A DNA stretch of 40,745 nucleotides from Patescibacteria group bacterium (GCA_018816805.1 JAHIVE010000016.1:1-40745), one strand, 5' to 3'. Shown: positions 26,585 to 35,846, numbered from the stretch's first letter. Made by a program: numbers and translations. Notes: generated from the sequence alone by a model not told the origin.

Positions 26585-27427
26585 TCACACTTTCCTCTGC
26601 CTATCCAAATTTTCCTTATACCTTTTTAGCGAATCACGAATGGCTTCATGAATTGGCCTCATTTTTATACCCTCATCCTCAAGTTTTTTTGAAGAAAGTC
26701 CACAATTTGATCTTCTTGCCTTTGTAATCCTTTCCATTTCTTCAACAGAGAACAATTCATACTTATACAATGGATCAACAATTTCCTTATACATATCCAA
26801 AATTTCTTTATGATCAATAGTCCCCGGATTCGTCATATTGAAAATCCCAGTAGCGCGCTTTCCCATAAGCTTCACTGAAGCTTTCAAAAAATCTTCAATC
26901 ACACTGATTGAATTCGGCACAGAAATCACCTTTGGATACTTGGTAATTTTTGTAATAAAATTCCGCTCCCCGGGTTCACTGTCAAACGGCATCCGGAGCC
27001 TAAGCTGCAAAACCGGAAACTCTTTCAACATATCTTCACTCCACGCCTTTGTTCGCGAATAAAAACTGCCATCAAAATTTGGCTCATCATTCTCAGAATA
27101 GCCATTGCCTTCATTATCCCCTTCATAAACACAACCGCTCCCCACATGTGTCATATAAATCCCCAAATTTTCGCAAGCCCTGGCCAAAATAATCGGTGCC
27201 ACCACATTTGAGAAAATGGTTTCCATCTTATTGTCCTCACACCAATCCACATTCGGCTTCCCGGTCTTTCCCGCACAATTGATTACCACATCCGGCTGCT
27301 GCTTTTTCAGTTCTTCCAAAATAGCAGAATAATCCTCAATCCTCACATCAGAAATAACCGCCTTCTCACCAAGAAAATCCTTAAACTTATGTGCAATATA
27401 ACCCTTCCCAAAAATCAAGTATTTCAT
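26585..27427 (-). CDS. RmlD-like NAD(P)-dependent sugar-nucleotide reductase/epimerase
   Basis: This is an extended short-chain dehydrogenase of 280 aa. The Rossmann glycine motif is in LIFGKGYIAHKF. The cofactor loop INCAGKTGKPNVDWCE resembles dTDP-4-dehydrorhamnose reductase (RmlD: NxAAYTxVDxAE). The active site holds GSGCVYEGDN and the YxxxK pair in FYSRTKAWSE. The substrate is not certain because rmlA, B and C genes are absent from the window. It starts 36 bp after phosphoketolase in the same direction. Confidence 0.82.
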   Translation of the reverse strand: MKYLIFGKGYIAHKFKDFLGEKAVISDVRIEDYSAILEELKKQQPDVVINCAGKTGKPNVDWCEDNKMETIFSNVVAPIILARACENLGIYMTHVGSGCVYEGDNEGNGYSENDEPNFDGSFYSRTKAWSEDMLKEFPVLQLRLRMPFDSEPGERNFITKITKYPKVISVPNSISVIEDFLKASVKLMGKRATGIFNMTNPGTIDHKEILDMYKEIVDPLYKYELFSVEEMERITKARRSNCGLSSKKLEDEGIKMRPIHEAIRDSLKRYKENLDRQRKV

Positions 27428-27463
27428 GAGAGAATGATACCAAAATTTCTCAATTAAGCAACC

Positions 27464-29833
27464 TTACCATTTTGCACCTTTAATCTCCGGCGGATCATCC
27501 CCAAACTCACAAATATAATTGTGATGATCTGAAATTTTGTTCTCTAAAATCTGCAAAACTTCACTCATTTTCTTGGCAACTCGCGCATTCCGTTTAGCAC
27601 CCCTTTCAATCAAATCCATTGCCAAATGATAGCGATCAACCTTATTGCGAATAGCCATGTCGAAAGGCGTCGTGGTCGAACCCTCCTCACTATAACCATG
27701 CAAACTGAAGCGCTTCACATCCGCATACTCCCAAATAATGTGCTGAATGTCATTGGTGTAGCCGTGATAATTGAAAACAACCGGCTTGTCCTTTGTGAAA
27801 AATTTCTCAAAACCATCCCGCGTCAACGTTCTGGGCGTAAAAATATTACAAAAATCCCCCACACAAAGCCCGGAAAGCTCGGAAACATTCACAAAACGAA
27901 TCTTAAGTTCCGGCACAAGATCCTTACATACTTTAACGGCCATAAGTGCCTCTTCAGTCATATAATCTCCGGCACTCGCTAAAACAACATCCGGATTTTT
28001 TGTAGCCTCAGCTCCCGTCACCCACTCCCAAACCCCCATTCCGTCCCTGGACTGTTTCCTGGCTTCTTCAACCGTCAGCCACTGCCCCAGATCCCTCTTC
28101 CCCGCAACAATCACACAAATTCCATTTTTCCTCAAAAGCGACTCCTCGAGAGCAACCAGCATGCTGTTGGCGTCTGAAGGATAAAATATTTGTGTAAACT
28201 CACCATGTTTCATTAGCATGCTGCTCACAAAACTCGGATTCTGGTGCGAATACCCATTGTGTTCCTGCCTCCAACCCACGGAAGACTGAATATAAATTGC
28301 GGAAGGAATCGGCTTTCGCCAAGACACCTTAAATGATTGTTTCAAAAACTTGGCAAACTGATCCACCATGCTGGAAATAATTGTAGTAAATGCCTCGTAA
28401 CTTACAAAAATCCCATAACGACCGGTTAAAAGATATCCCTGCATCCATCCCTGCAAATTATGCTCACTCAAAACTTCCATGACGCGCCCGTCGGGCGCGG
28501 TATTCTCAACATTTTTCAAAAGAGGCCACTGATAAGCACGGTTAGTTGCTTCAAAAACAGTCTCCAATTTGTTTGAAACCATTTCATCCGGACAAAACAT
28601 CCGGAAATTGTCCTTATTTTGAACAAACATATCCCGCAAAAATTTTCCGGCATTATTCATACTGCTGGCTGTAGCGCTGCCACGTTTTTTAAACTTAACC
28701 TCATAATTTTTCAAATTTGGTACATTCAGAGCTTTCATCACATTCCCACCCACAGCATGCTTACACCGCCCCATACTGTAATTCCCCTTCGGCACAAACT
28801 CAAAAATCTCCTTTTTAATCCGCCCACTATCATCAAAAAAATCGCCAATCTTATAAGACAGGAGCCACTTTTCCACCGCTTTCAATTTAACATCGTCTTT
28901 TTGCAATCCCTCAATAGGCACTCCATGCGCTCTGAACGAATTTTCAATCGGCTTACCTCCAAATTCCTTAATACCTCTCCATCCTTTTGGCGAACGAAGA
29001 AAAATCATAGGCCACTTTGGCTTCAAAACTGGTTTCTTGCTTGACCTAGCCTTTTTCTGAATTGCACGAATTTTTTTATACGAATCATCAATCGCCGCCA
29101 TCATTTTCTCCTCAATATTTGATCCCTCAACAATGTGAATGTCATAACCAAAACCGGTAAACACATTCGTAACCTCCTTATTATCCATCATCCCGTACAT
29201 GGTGGGATTTGAAATTTTATACCCGTTAACATGCAAAATTGGCAAAACCGCCCCGGATTTTTTAGGATCCAAAAACTTATTTCCATTCCATGCCGCGGAA
29301 AGCGGCCCCGTCTCAGCCTCACCATCACCAACAACCGCCGCAACAATCAAATTTGGATTGTCAAGCGCCGCACCATAAGCCGTCGCCAGCGAATACCCAA
29401 GCTCACCACCCTCCAAAATAGAACCCGGCACGGTTGGCGTAACATGGCTTGGAAAAGGTGTAAAAGGCCAAGAAAAGTCATGTACCAACTCTGAAAAACC
29501 CTTCTCATCCACACTATATTGAGAATAAACCTTATAAAGCGACCCCTCCACAAATAAATTCGCCAAATTAGCCGGTGCCCCATGCCCGGGACCCGTTACA
29601 AACAAAACTTCACACTTCTCTTTACAAACCAACCAGTTCAAATTTGCATAAATAAAATTTAGCCCAGGCACAGTTCCCCAATGCCCCAAAACTCTATCTT
29701 TAACATGCTCCGCCTGTAAAGGCTCCTTTAGCAAAAAATTGCCCTTCAAATAAAGCTGCGCCACACCCATATAATCCACAAATCTCAAATAATCTTTAAG
29801 CCAGCGAATTTCTTTTTCGTACTTTTTTGGCAT
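27464..29833 (-). CDS. xfp: Phosphoketolase (xylulose-5-P / fructose-6-P)
   Basis: This thiamine-diphosphate enzyme splits xylulose 5-phosphate or fructose 6-phosphate with phosphate to acetyl-phosphate plus a shorter sugar phosphate, giving carbon-efficient ATP production. Family marks are GHWGTVPGLNFIYANLN, VTGPGHGAPA, GSILEGGELGYSLA, the TPP motif GDGEAETGPLSAAW, LHVNGYKISNPT, and the C-terminal HGYSEEGSTTTPFDM. At about 789 aa it is full length. I chose the ATG at 29833 (MPKKYEKEIRW). A GTG at 29854 lies at the predicted transcript start and adds seven residues. No acetate kinase gene is in the window. Confidence 0.95.
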   Translation of the reverse strand: MPKKYEKEIRWLKDYLRFVDYMGVAQLYLKGNFLLKEPLQAEHVKDRVLGHWGTVPGLNFIYANLNWLVCKEKCEVLFVTGPGHGAPANLANLFVEGSLYKVYSQYSVDEKGFSELVHDFSWPFTPFPSHVTPTVPGSILEGGELGYSLATAYGAALDNPNLIVAAVVGDGEAETGPLSAAWNGNKFLDPKKSGAVLPILHVNGYKISNPTMYGMMDNKEVTNVFTGFGYDIHIVEGSNIEEKMMAAIDDSYKKIRAIQKKARSSKKPVLKPKWPMIFLRSPKGWRGIKEFGGKPIENSFRAHGVPIEGLQKDDVKLKAVEKWLLSYKIGDFFDDSGRIKKEIFEFVPKGNYSMGRCKHAVGGNVMKALNVPNLKNYEVKFKKRGSATASSMNNAGKFLRDMFVQNKDNFRMFCPDEMVSNKLETVFEATNRAYQWPLLKNVENTAPDGRVMEVLSEHNLQGWMQGYLLTGRYGIFVSYEAFTTIISSMVDQFAKFLKQSFKVSWRKPIPSAIYIQSSVGWRQEHNGYSHQNPSFVSSMLMKHGEFTQIFYPSDANSMLVALEESLLRKNGICVIVAGKRDLGQWLTVEEARKQSRDGMGVWEWVTGAEATKNPDVVLASAGDYMTEEALMAVKVCKDLVPELKIRFVNVSELSGLCVGDFCNIFTPRTLTRDGFEKFFTKDKPVVFNYHGYTNDIQHIIWEYADVKRFSLHGYSEEGSTTTPFDMAIRNKVDRYHLAMDLIERGAKRNARVAKKMSEVLQILENKISDHHNYICEFGDDPPEIKGAKW

Positions 29834-29856
29834 GGAAGCGGGGTTAATGTGCACAC

Positions 29857-29885
29857 ATTTTGCACTCTTAAGCCCGGTCTTTCAA
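29857..29885 (-). promoter_or_regulatory. Phosphoketolase promoter
   Basis: On the minus strand TTGAAA (29880-29885) and CAAAAT (29857-29862) are separated by 17 bases. The predicted start of transcription is near 29850, about 17 nt before the chosen ATG. Confidence 0.5.
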
Positions 29886-29901
29886 GTTTTTTAATTTGAA
29901 A
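29880..29901 (-). promoter_or_regulatory. Inverted repeat over the phosphoketolase -35 region, possible operator
   Basis: TTTCAA (29880-29885), 10 bases, then TTGAAA (29896-29901) form a symmetrical site of 22 bp. One half is the -35 box itself, so a bound regulator would compete with RNA polymerase. The regulator is unknown. Confidence 0.35.
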
Positions 29902-29943
29902 CCTTAATCCGCTTCTCAGGTTGAAAATTGCACATTCACTTTA

Positions 29944-32550
29944 TTAATCATCATCAAGCTCATCAGCCGTAACCGGCAAATTCTTACCTCGCGGAGAATG
30001 CCACAAAGCATATGGTTTTCCCTCTGAAGTGGTATCAGACGCATAATGCAGAACTGTTGGCCTCTTCTGTCCTTCCTGTTTCCATCCTTTTTCTTCAGAT
30101 CTCTTGTTAACATCATAAACCCTAATAAATTTTGCCATTTTCATACTTTCCGGATCACTTTCAAACAATTCCGTAAAAATATTTCCCTCCTCCCCTAAAA
30201 AAACATCCGGACCCAAAACTTCCGGATCAATATTTCCAAACACCATATCTACATCACCGGCAACATTTGCAAAATGCGTACCAGTAGATTCGGTCCCCTT
30301 CTGCTCCTTTCTAATTTCTAAAACGGCAGCGGCATTGGAAAAATGACAAAATTTTACCCCCGGTATCCCCGAACACTCATCTCCAGAACCCCATCTTCCG
30401 AGTGCAACACACATATACTTGCCCTTTAATCTTTCATTTACTTTACTAAGCACATTCCAAACCGCATATCTTTCTCGTAAACCTTCCTCACCAAAAATTG
30501 CAGGATCAACATAAAACACATACTCAACATCCCTAACCCGCGCATTATTAACCGCCCCCTCACCTTGCACTAAAATTTGTTCCGGTTTTACTGATTCCGG
30601 CATCCTCGCCGGCACCAAACTCTCAGGAAGTGTGTAAGGTCTACATTGAATCAAGTTTATTATCCACTCTCCCTCAATAAATTGAGCCGTAAACTCAATA
30701 TCCACAGCCTCATAACCCATCAAATGCTGCAATTTTTGAAGAATATACTCCATTCTCAAAGCAAATTCCGGCTCTTGAGCAATGAAAATATCTTTAAAAT
30801 TAAAATTCTTTACCACTGCCTTTCTATCCTGAGCCCATTTCAAACCTCTTGAACACTCTCTTTCCTGAAGCACCTCAGCAGCTTTTTTTGTAACAACCTC
30901 ACCGCTCTTCAAATCAATCACTCTTAATTCAAGCTGATTTTTCTGTCCCTCAAGCGGAACATGAAATTTATCCCCAAAAATAATAATTCTACCGACACCT
31001 TGATCCACAATAATTTCACCCAAACCTGCCGCAACTTTCATTACCCCATTCTGCCCCTCTCTACCAAAAGTTTGACGACACTTGGAAAACCCAACGCCTG
31101 AAGCATCAGGATAATACAAATCTCCATGCTTTTCACCACAAACCGCCTGAATAAATAGCCCCATCTCCTCATCACCTGAAAGAAGCGCCAATTTTTGCCT
31201 GTATGAAAAAACATCCCCTGAAAATGCAGACCCGTAAACCTTCCTTATTGCATCCTTAAACTTCTCAAAATCTGATTCAAAATCCCCATTATTCGCAACC
31301 ACAACAGACTCATACATACCCGCAAAAGACGCACCTTGCTTATCCTCCATCTCACTTGAAGATCGAACAATAATTGGCACACCCCATTCATGAATTTCCC
31401 TGAAAAGCATCCTTAGCTGACGTTCAATATGCTCCGGAAACTCTGCTCCTTTCTTAAGTTTAGGCTCAGTTTGCTCAGGTGACTCCGTTCCATCATTATC
31501 TTGTGGTTCAGTTCGCTCAGCTAACTTCGTTCCTATCATAGCCTCACCAATCCTTTTAAAAATAGTAGGATCAACACTCTGTCCCCTGGTATATGGTCCC
31601 TTTAAAACACAAGTTTCAGCAAGCCCCTGATTTGCTTCATAATTTAAAACCTCTCTAAAAACATGCGTACCAATATATCTGGTTGGTGTCTCTCTAAACC
31701 ACTCCAAACCCGGCTTCAAAACAACCCTCTCTCTCATTTCATCACTAAGACTTCGGACTTCACAAAACCAATCATCAAACTCAGGCGTATCCTGCTCCAA
31801 AGCCGCTTTGGCAAGCATCTCATTAGCAGCCTTTCCTCCAATAGTTCCACTTGAAAGCGAATCGGGACTTCTCTCCAAAACCTTCCTAAAATGCCGTAGT
31901 CCCAAATATTTTCCGGGCCCACCAATCACATCTTCATTTTTTGTAACCAAGCGACGCACCAAAAATTCCAAAACGGATATCCTGACATTCTCACAAGGTT
32001 CATTTCCCCGAGCAACCTCTTCCTTTTCAATATAAGTTAAAAGATTTAAAAGTTCATTTATCGGTGTTTTACCTGAAATGGGTTTTTTCATTCTGACTGG
32101 CACACCTTTTTCATCAAAAACAAAATACTTCTCTGCCTCCCCCTCTCCGTCTCTTTGATAATATTTTGCCCTCAAATACTCCAAAATTTTATCTCTTTGT
32201 TTTTCAGCAAGCTCCGCAATCCCTCCAAGACAAACAGCGGTTTTTGCAGCAACAATTCTTTGATGTCCATCAATTGCTTGAGATTCATCACAAGGCATCT
32301 CCTCTAAAAGCCGCAGTGCAAGCTCCAAAATCCCCACATCACCACCCTTCAGACCCAATTTATATGCCACATGCCTAAAAGCGGACATGACGTCACAAAG
32401 CTCCCTTCCCTTTTTTCTGACATCGATATCAGCAGCCTCTGCATATAAAGTGCTGGCAACCCTATCTGAACAAATCAAGCTCTCAACAAGATCCAATCCC
32501 TTCTCAGAGAGAAATCCCATCTTTTCCGGCTCAACCGTTTGATTTTCCAT
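29944..32550 (-). CDS. PPDK/PEP-synthase ATP-grasp domain protein lacking the phosphohistidine and PEP domains
   Basis: The 868-aa product has an N-terminal region of about 230 residues that I do not recognise. The pyruvate-phosphate-dikinase ATP-binding domain follows: GTIGGKAANEML, VPIIVRSSSEMEDKQGASFAG, AIRKVYGSAFSGDV, and a Gln-Cys-Arg-Pro end motif (IQCRPYTLP). The usual swivelling domain with its GGxxSHxA histidine and the C-terminal PEP barrel are absent. Instead a region with GRWGSGDECSGIP and GTHFANVAGDVD follows, a pattern I recall from PPDK_N-only proteins. It therefore should not be called a complete PEP synthase. I chose the ATG at 32550; the promoter puts the transcript start at about 32564, after the alternative ATG at 32586. 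Confidence 0.75.
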   Translation of the reverse strand: MENQTVEPEKMGFLSEKGLDLVESLICSDRVASTLYAEAADIDVRKKGRELCDVMSAFRHVAYKLGLKGGDVGILELALRLLEEMPCDESQAIDGHQRIVAAKTAVCLGGIAELAEKQRDKILEYLRAKYYQRDGEGEAEKYFVFDEKGVPVRMKKPISGKTPINELLNLLTYIEKEEVARGNEPCENVRISVLEFLVRRLVTKNEDVIGGPGKYLGLRHFRKVLERSPDSLSSGTIGGKAANEMLAKAALEQDTPEFDDWFCEVRSLSDEMRERVVLKPGLEWFRETPTRYIGTHVFREVLNYEANQGLAETCVLKGPYTRGQSVDPTIFKRIGEAMIGTKLAERTEPQDNDGTESPEQTEPKLKKGAEFPEHIERQLRMLFREIHEWGVPIIVRSSSEMEDKQGASFAGMYESVVVANNGDFESDFEKFKDAIRKVYGSAFSGDVFSYRQKLALLSGDEEMGLFIQAVCGEKHGDLYYPDASGVGFSKCRQTFGREGQNGVMKVAAGLGEIIVDQGVGRIIIFGDKFHVPLEGQKNQLELRVIDLKSGEVVTKKAAEVLQERECSRGLKWAQDRKAVVKNFNFKDIFIAQEPEFALRMEYILQKLQHLMGYEAVDIEFTAQFIEGEWIINLIQCRPYTLPESLVPARMPESVKPEQILVQGEGAVNNARVRDVEYVFYVDPAIFGEEGLRERYAVWNVLSKVNERLKGKYMCVALGRWGSGDECSGIPGVKFCHFSNAAAVLEIRKEQKGTESTGTHFANVAGDVDMVFGNIDPEVLGPDVFLGEEGNIFTELFESDPESMKMAKFIRVYDVNKRSEEKGWKQEGQKRPTVLHYASDTTSEGKPYALWHSPRGKNLPVTADELDDD

Positions 32551-32559
32551 AAAATTAAA

Positions 32560-32588
32560 TTTTGGCAGAAAAAATATTCCTGCCAAAA
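32560..32588 (-). promoter_or_regulatory. Candidate operator of the PPDK-like gene
   Basis: TTTTGGCAG (32560-32568), 11 bases, then CTGCCAAAA (32580-32588) form a perfect 9-bp inverted repeat. It covers the -10 box and the predicted transcript start, the classical position of a repressor site. The cognate regulator is not in the window. Confidence 0.55.
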
Positions 32589-32599
32589 CATAAAGTCAA
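32571..32599 (-). promoter_or_regulatory. Promoter of the PPDK-like gene
   Basis: On the minus strand TTGACT (32594-32599) and TATTTT (32571-32576) are separated by 17 bases. The leader before the ATG at 32550 is about 14 nt. Confidence 0.6.
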
Positions 32600-32617
32600 A
32601 CGAATTTTAGAATCGAA

Positions 32618-32878
32618 CTAGTATCGATCCTTCTTTTCTCTTGCTTCGTTTACAACAATATTGCGCCCATCAACTTCTTTATCGTTGAAAGCATCAATTG
32701 CAGCTTGTGCTTCATCATCAGAGTCGAAAGTAACGAATCCGAATCCTCTTGAACGACCAGTATCACGGTCGGTCATAACAAAAGCGTCACTAACTTCTCC
32801 GACAGTTGAAAATAAATCTTTCAACTTATCGCTGTTAACTGACCAAGGAAGATTTCCTACAAAAAGTTTTTTTGACAT
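32618..32878 (-). CDS. RRM-type RNA-binding protein
   Basis: The 86-aa protein is one RNA-recognition motif with little else. RNP2 is KLFVGNLPW and RNP1 is RGFGFVTF, both with the aromatic residues that stack on RNA. A short basic tail (EAREKKDRY) ends it. Such single-RRM proteins occur in cyanobacteria and some other bacteria, where some are cold-induced. Here a consensus-like promoter and a leader of about 78 nt lie upstream. There is no Gly-rich tail and no Shine-Dalgarno sequence. Confidence 0.93.
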   Translation of the reverse strand: MSKKLFVGNLPWSVNSDKLKDLFSTVGEVSDAFVMTDRDTGRSRGFGFVTFDSDDEAQAAIDAFNDKEVDGRNIVVNEAREKKDRY

Positions 32879-32961
32879 AAATAAATGTATTAAAGGATAT
32901 GTCTTGTTCTACACTAGCTCCCTTAAACATTTTTTACCGGGAATACTGTCCGAACGCGCGC

Positions 32962-32991
32962 ATTTTACCGCTAAAACAATGCATTTGTCAA
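32962..32991 (-). promoter_or_regulatory. Promoter of the RRM-protein gene
   Basis: On the minus strand a perfect TTGACA (32986-32991) and TAAAAT (32962-32967) are separated by 18 bases. The predicted leader is about 78 nt, long for this window, so post-transcriptional control of the RRM gene is possible. Confidence 0.7.
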
Positions 32992-33015
32992 AGAAATTAT
33001 AGAAATATATAAACT

Positions 33016-33330
33016 CTAACCGTGTAATTTATTTAATGCATCAACAAATTCTTCCTCAGTCGCAATTTCTCCATCCAAACATTCATCTCCATTTTCTTGC
33101 CAATATGGCAAACTTTTCATGTTTTTGCGTGTTAATTTTTCTGCCAAGTCACGTTCCATATTCGGTACAGCACCAATAAAAAACATTACTCCTCCTTCAA
33201 ATACCTCTACGCAACTTTTTACCCGACCATCTTCTGAAACGCAATGAACGCAAACCGCACCTTGCGGCACCTCGGCACCCAATACGGATTCATCAGCAAG
33301 CGGCATACTGCAAGAAATACAAGTTTTCAT
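33016..33330 (-). CDS. Small zinc-ribbon protein
   Basis: The N-terminus holds a zinc ribbon built from CISC at residues 4-7 and CVHC at about 27-30. It matches the putative zinc-ribbon family whose N-terminus reads C-x2-C-x-M-P-L. The rest (about residues 38-104) includes another Cys, hydrophobic FIGAVPN and an acidic C-terminus. The role is unknown; zinc binding is inferred from the cysteine pairs. It lies 33 bp after the FMN reductase gene in the same direction. Confidence 0.72.
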   Translation of the reverse strand: MKTCISCSMPLADESVLGAEVPQGAVCVHCVSEDGRVKSCVEVFEGGVMFFIGAVPNMERDLAEKLTRKNMKSLPYWQENGDECLDGEIATEEEFVDALNKLHG

Positions 33331-33363
33331 AATAAATAGATTAAAAGAATAAAAACATTTTCG

Positions 33364-33873
33364 TTAATTAAACACGGCAAGCACTTTACCCAGATTTTTC
33401 GTAAATTTTTCATCCGCATCACCTGAAAAATCCTCAACTTTTGGAACAATAATACTCTCCTTCAAGACCTCCAGACCCAGCTCATGCAAAACAGGCAGTA
33501 AATTTTCCGCTACTCTCACACCTCCAAAACCACCGCTTGAAACCGTACAAAGCGCAACTTTTTTCCCTTCGTACTCCTTATAAGCCTGATCCAGAAGCAT
33601 CTTCAACTCGCCCGGATACCCATGATTATATTCCGGCGTAACAATAATGAAACCATGCGAAGACCTCACAATTTCTCGCCAAGTATTAGTCAGAGGATTA
33701 TTTTCCCACGGCGGAATCGTCCTGCCATGCATATGATCACGAACATCAACAAACTCTACCTCAAAATCATCTCTTTCACTTAAAAAAGCCAACGCCGCCT
33801 TTGCAACTTTCTCAGACTGCCGACCTTCACGTGCAGTTCCAAGGACCAAGGTAATTTGTGGTTTTGAATCCAT
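33364..33873 (-). CDS. NADPH-dependent FMN reductase family protein
   Basis: This is a flavodoxin-like fold flavoprotein that reduces FMN or quinones with NAD(P)H. The N-terminal phosphate-binding loop is LGTAREGRQSEKVA. The flavin contact motif TPEYNHGYPGELKMLLD is the diagnostic signature. The SSGGFGGVRVAENL segment follows. At 169 aa it is the usual size. It begins 14 bp after the DipZ-like gene ends, so the two are likely co-transcribed, adding to the redox-oriented gene set here. Confidence 0.9.
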   Translation of the reverse strand: MDSKPQITLVLGTAREGRQSEKVAKAALAFLSERDDFEVEFVDVRDHMHGRTIPPWENNPLTNTWREIVRSSHGFIIVTPEYNHGYPGELKMLLDQAYKEYEGKKVALCTVSSGGFGGVRVAENLLPVLHELGLEVLKESIIVPKVEDFSGDADEKFTKNLGKVLAVFN

Positions 33874-33887
33874 AATTGAAAAGTTAA

Positions 33888-35567
33888 TTATCCAAAAGTA
33901 AATGCGTAGGTTTCCACCCCGCCATCCAAAAATTTCAGTTCAAGAAGATGCGCCCCCGGCTCATCCAAACTCAAAATCTCATACAACCTATCTGAATCAA
34001 CACTTATAATGCCCTGACTTTCACCATCCATAAAAATTTCAACTCTACCGGCTGAACCCTCAACCGGATTCATAACCAAAAACACATTCTTAGCTTTAAA
34101 CCTTAGCCTCAAAGCGGCGCCTTCACCCATTTGCGAATATTCCCCAAAAACCGTCCAAGCACCCTCAAACGCAAAACTATTTAAATTCAAATTCTCTGGA
34201 AAACTATAAATCTGCTCTCCATCCTTCAACACTTTCTCCGGCGAAGAAAACCCGCGCGACCTCAAATACCCCAAATAAGTCTCCGGTGTTGCACTATCTA
34301 TTGAATAATCGGGATTGTCCACAGTCGCGCTTACCGCATGACCGGCCTCCTTCAAAAGATCCTGAATCAAGCGTTCGGACTCGTTATAACCACCTTCGCC
34401 AAAATGGGTATCACGAATTCGCCCCTCTGCATCAATAAAATACTTGGCGGGCCAAAATCTGTTGTTGTAAGCCCTCCAAGTTGAGTAATCGTTATCCTGA
34501 ACAATCGGATAAGTAAGCCCAAAGTCGTCAATCGCCTTGGCCAAATTGCGTACATCTTTTTCGAATTCAAATTCAGGAGTGTGCACTCCTATTACCACAA
34601 AACCCTCATCCATATATTTCTCGTACCAATTCTCAATATAAGGCAAAGTTCGAATGCAATTTATGCAGCTATAAGTCCAAAAATCAATCAAAACAACCTT
34701 TCCTCTCAAATCCTCCAAACTAAGCGCCTCGGAATTCAACCACTCCCCACCCGGAATAATTTCAGGAGCAACCATATAACCGTCCGTCGAAATCTCCACA
34801 TCGGTATTCATCCCAATATCATCAAGCTTTGTACGAACTTTTGTATTGTCTTCGATAGCTGTCAAACCCGCCCCGTAATTCGGAAATTTTTGTAAAATAT
34901 AAGTCTGAAACTGCCTATCCCAATTAAAAAAGATTCCAATAGCTGTAAGTATCATCAAAACACCAAAAACCTTCTGAATGCTACCCAAATTTCTAAGCAA
35001 CCACGGCACTTTTTGAAACACCTGTCGCCCCCCATAAAGAATTATTAACATGGGAATTGCAGTCCCAACCGCATACGCCAAAGTAATCAAAACAGCCCCG
35101 CCATTCACTGAACCTGTCAAAGCCAGTGCAATTACGGAAGCCAAAATCGGCCCTACACAAGGTGTCCAAACCAAACCGAGCGAAAGCCCAATAAATAGCC
35201 CCCCCTCAAACCCGGACTGAACAGCCCCGCTTTTTTTTATGCGCGAAGACCTCGACGCAAATTTCCCGGCAACAATCTCAAAAATCATATGAAGTTTTGG
35301 CACAACGAACACCAATCCAAAACAAAAAATTACAATCACTGCCAAAATTCGCAAATAATTCGCCGACAGCCCTGTCAAATTCACAATAGTAGTCAAAAAA
35401 AGTGTAAAAAAAGTGAAACTGGCAATAAACCCCACAACTACTCCCAAAGGATGCCGTTTGGAACCGGCAGTCGTGCTCGAAAGAATAATAGGTAAAAGCG
35501 GCAAAATACATGGAGAAAGAATAGTCACAATCCCCGCAATAAACGCAAATCCTGCAAGTAATAACAT
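33888..35567 (-). CDS. DipZ-like CcdA-thioredoxin fusion protein
   Basis: Three parts are fused. Residues about 1-230 form a CcdA/DsbD-type membrane domain with cysteines in SPCILPLLP and TPCVGP that carry electrons across the membrane. Residues about 265-410 are a TlpA/redoxin domain with the active site SCINC in DFWTYSCINCIRTLPY. The C-terminal 140 residues are beta-rich and resemble the carbohydrate-binding-like end of mycobacterial DipZ. It would deliver reducing power to extracytoplasmic disulfides. I chose the ATG at 35567 (MLLLAGFAFIAGI, 559 aa); a start at 35624 adds 19 polar residues before the first helix. Confidence 0.9.
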   Translation of the reverse strand: MLLLAGFAFIAGIVTILSPCILPLLPIILSSTTAGSKRHPLGVVVGFIASFTFFTLFLTTIVNLTGLSANYLRILAVIVIFCFGLVFVVPKLHMIFEIVAGKFASRSSRIKKSGAVQSGFEGGLFIGLSLGLVWTPCVGPILASVIALALTGSVNGGAVLITLAYAVGTAIPMLIILYGGRQVFQKVPWLLRNLGSIQKVFGVLMILTAIGIFFNWDRQFQTYILQKFPNYGAGLTAIEDNTKVRTKLDDIGMNTDVEISTDGYMVAPEIIPGGEWLNSEALSLEDLRGKVVLIDFWTYSCINCIRTLPYIENWYEKYMDEGFVVIGVHTPEFEFEKDVRNLAKAIDDFGLTYPIVQDNDYSTWRAYNNRFWPAKYFIDAEGRIRDTHFGEGGYNESERLIQDLLKEAGHAVSATVDNPDYSIDSATPETYLGYLRSRGFSSPEKVLKDGEQIYSFPENLNLNSFAFEGAWTVFGEYSQMGEGAALRLRFKAKNVFLVMNPVEGSAGRVEIFMDGESQGIISVDSDRLYEILSLDEPGAHLLELKFLDGGVETYAFTFG

Positions 35568-35668
35568 TGAAAAATGGTTAATATGACCTAAACAAGAATA
35601 GCATCTAAGCGCTCTCAATAACACTTCTCATTTTCCCAATCAAAGTGTCAACACTCGGCATTGACCTG

Positions 35669-35749
35669 TTAATTATGCAAGTTTTTTGCGGATATCACAA
35701 AAAGCCCGGTTGCTGCGAACAAAGCTGTCAGAGTCGCAATCAAGAACAT
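35669..35749 (-). CDS. Possible 26-aa hydrophobic micro-ORF
   Basis: Minus-strand reading from the ATG at 35749 to TAA at 35669 gives a 26-residue hydrophobic peptide (begins MFLIATLTALFAATG). It lies between the tRNA-Gln gene and the DipZ-like gene in the same direction as both. Only its hydrophobicity supports it; there is no ribosome-binding signal and no family. It may be chance. Confidence 0.25.
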   Translation of the reverse strand: MFLIATLTALFAATGLFVISAKNLHN

Positions 35750-35846
35750 CACAGAAAGTATAGATTCTGGTTATACGGTAATTATGCGGCTATTTGGCAC
35801 CGCCAAACATTACATTTTTTCTTAACCAAAATCGCAATATACAACT

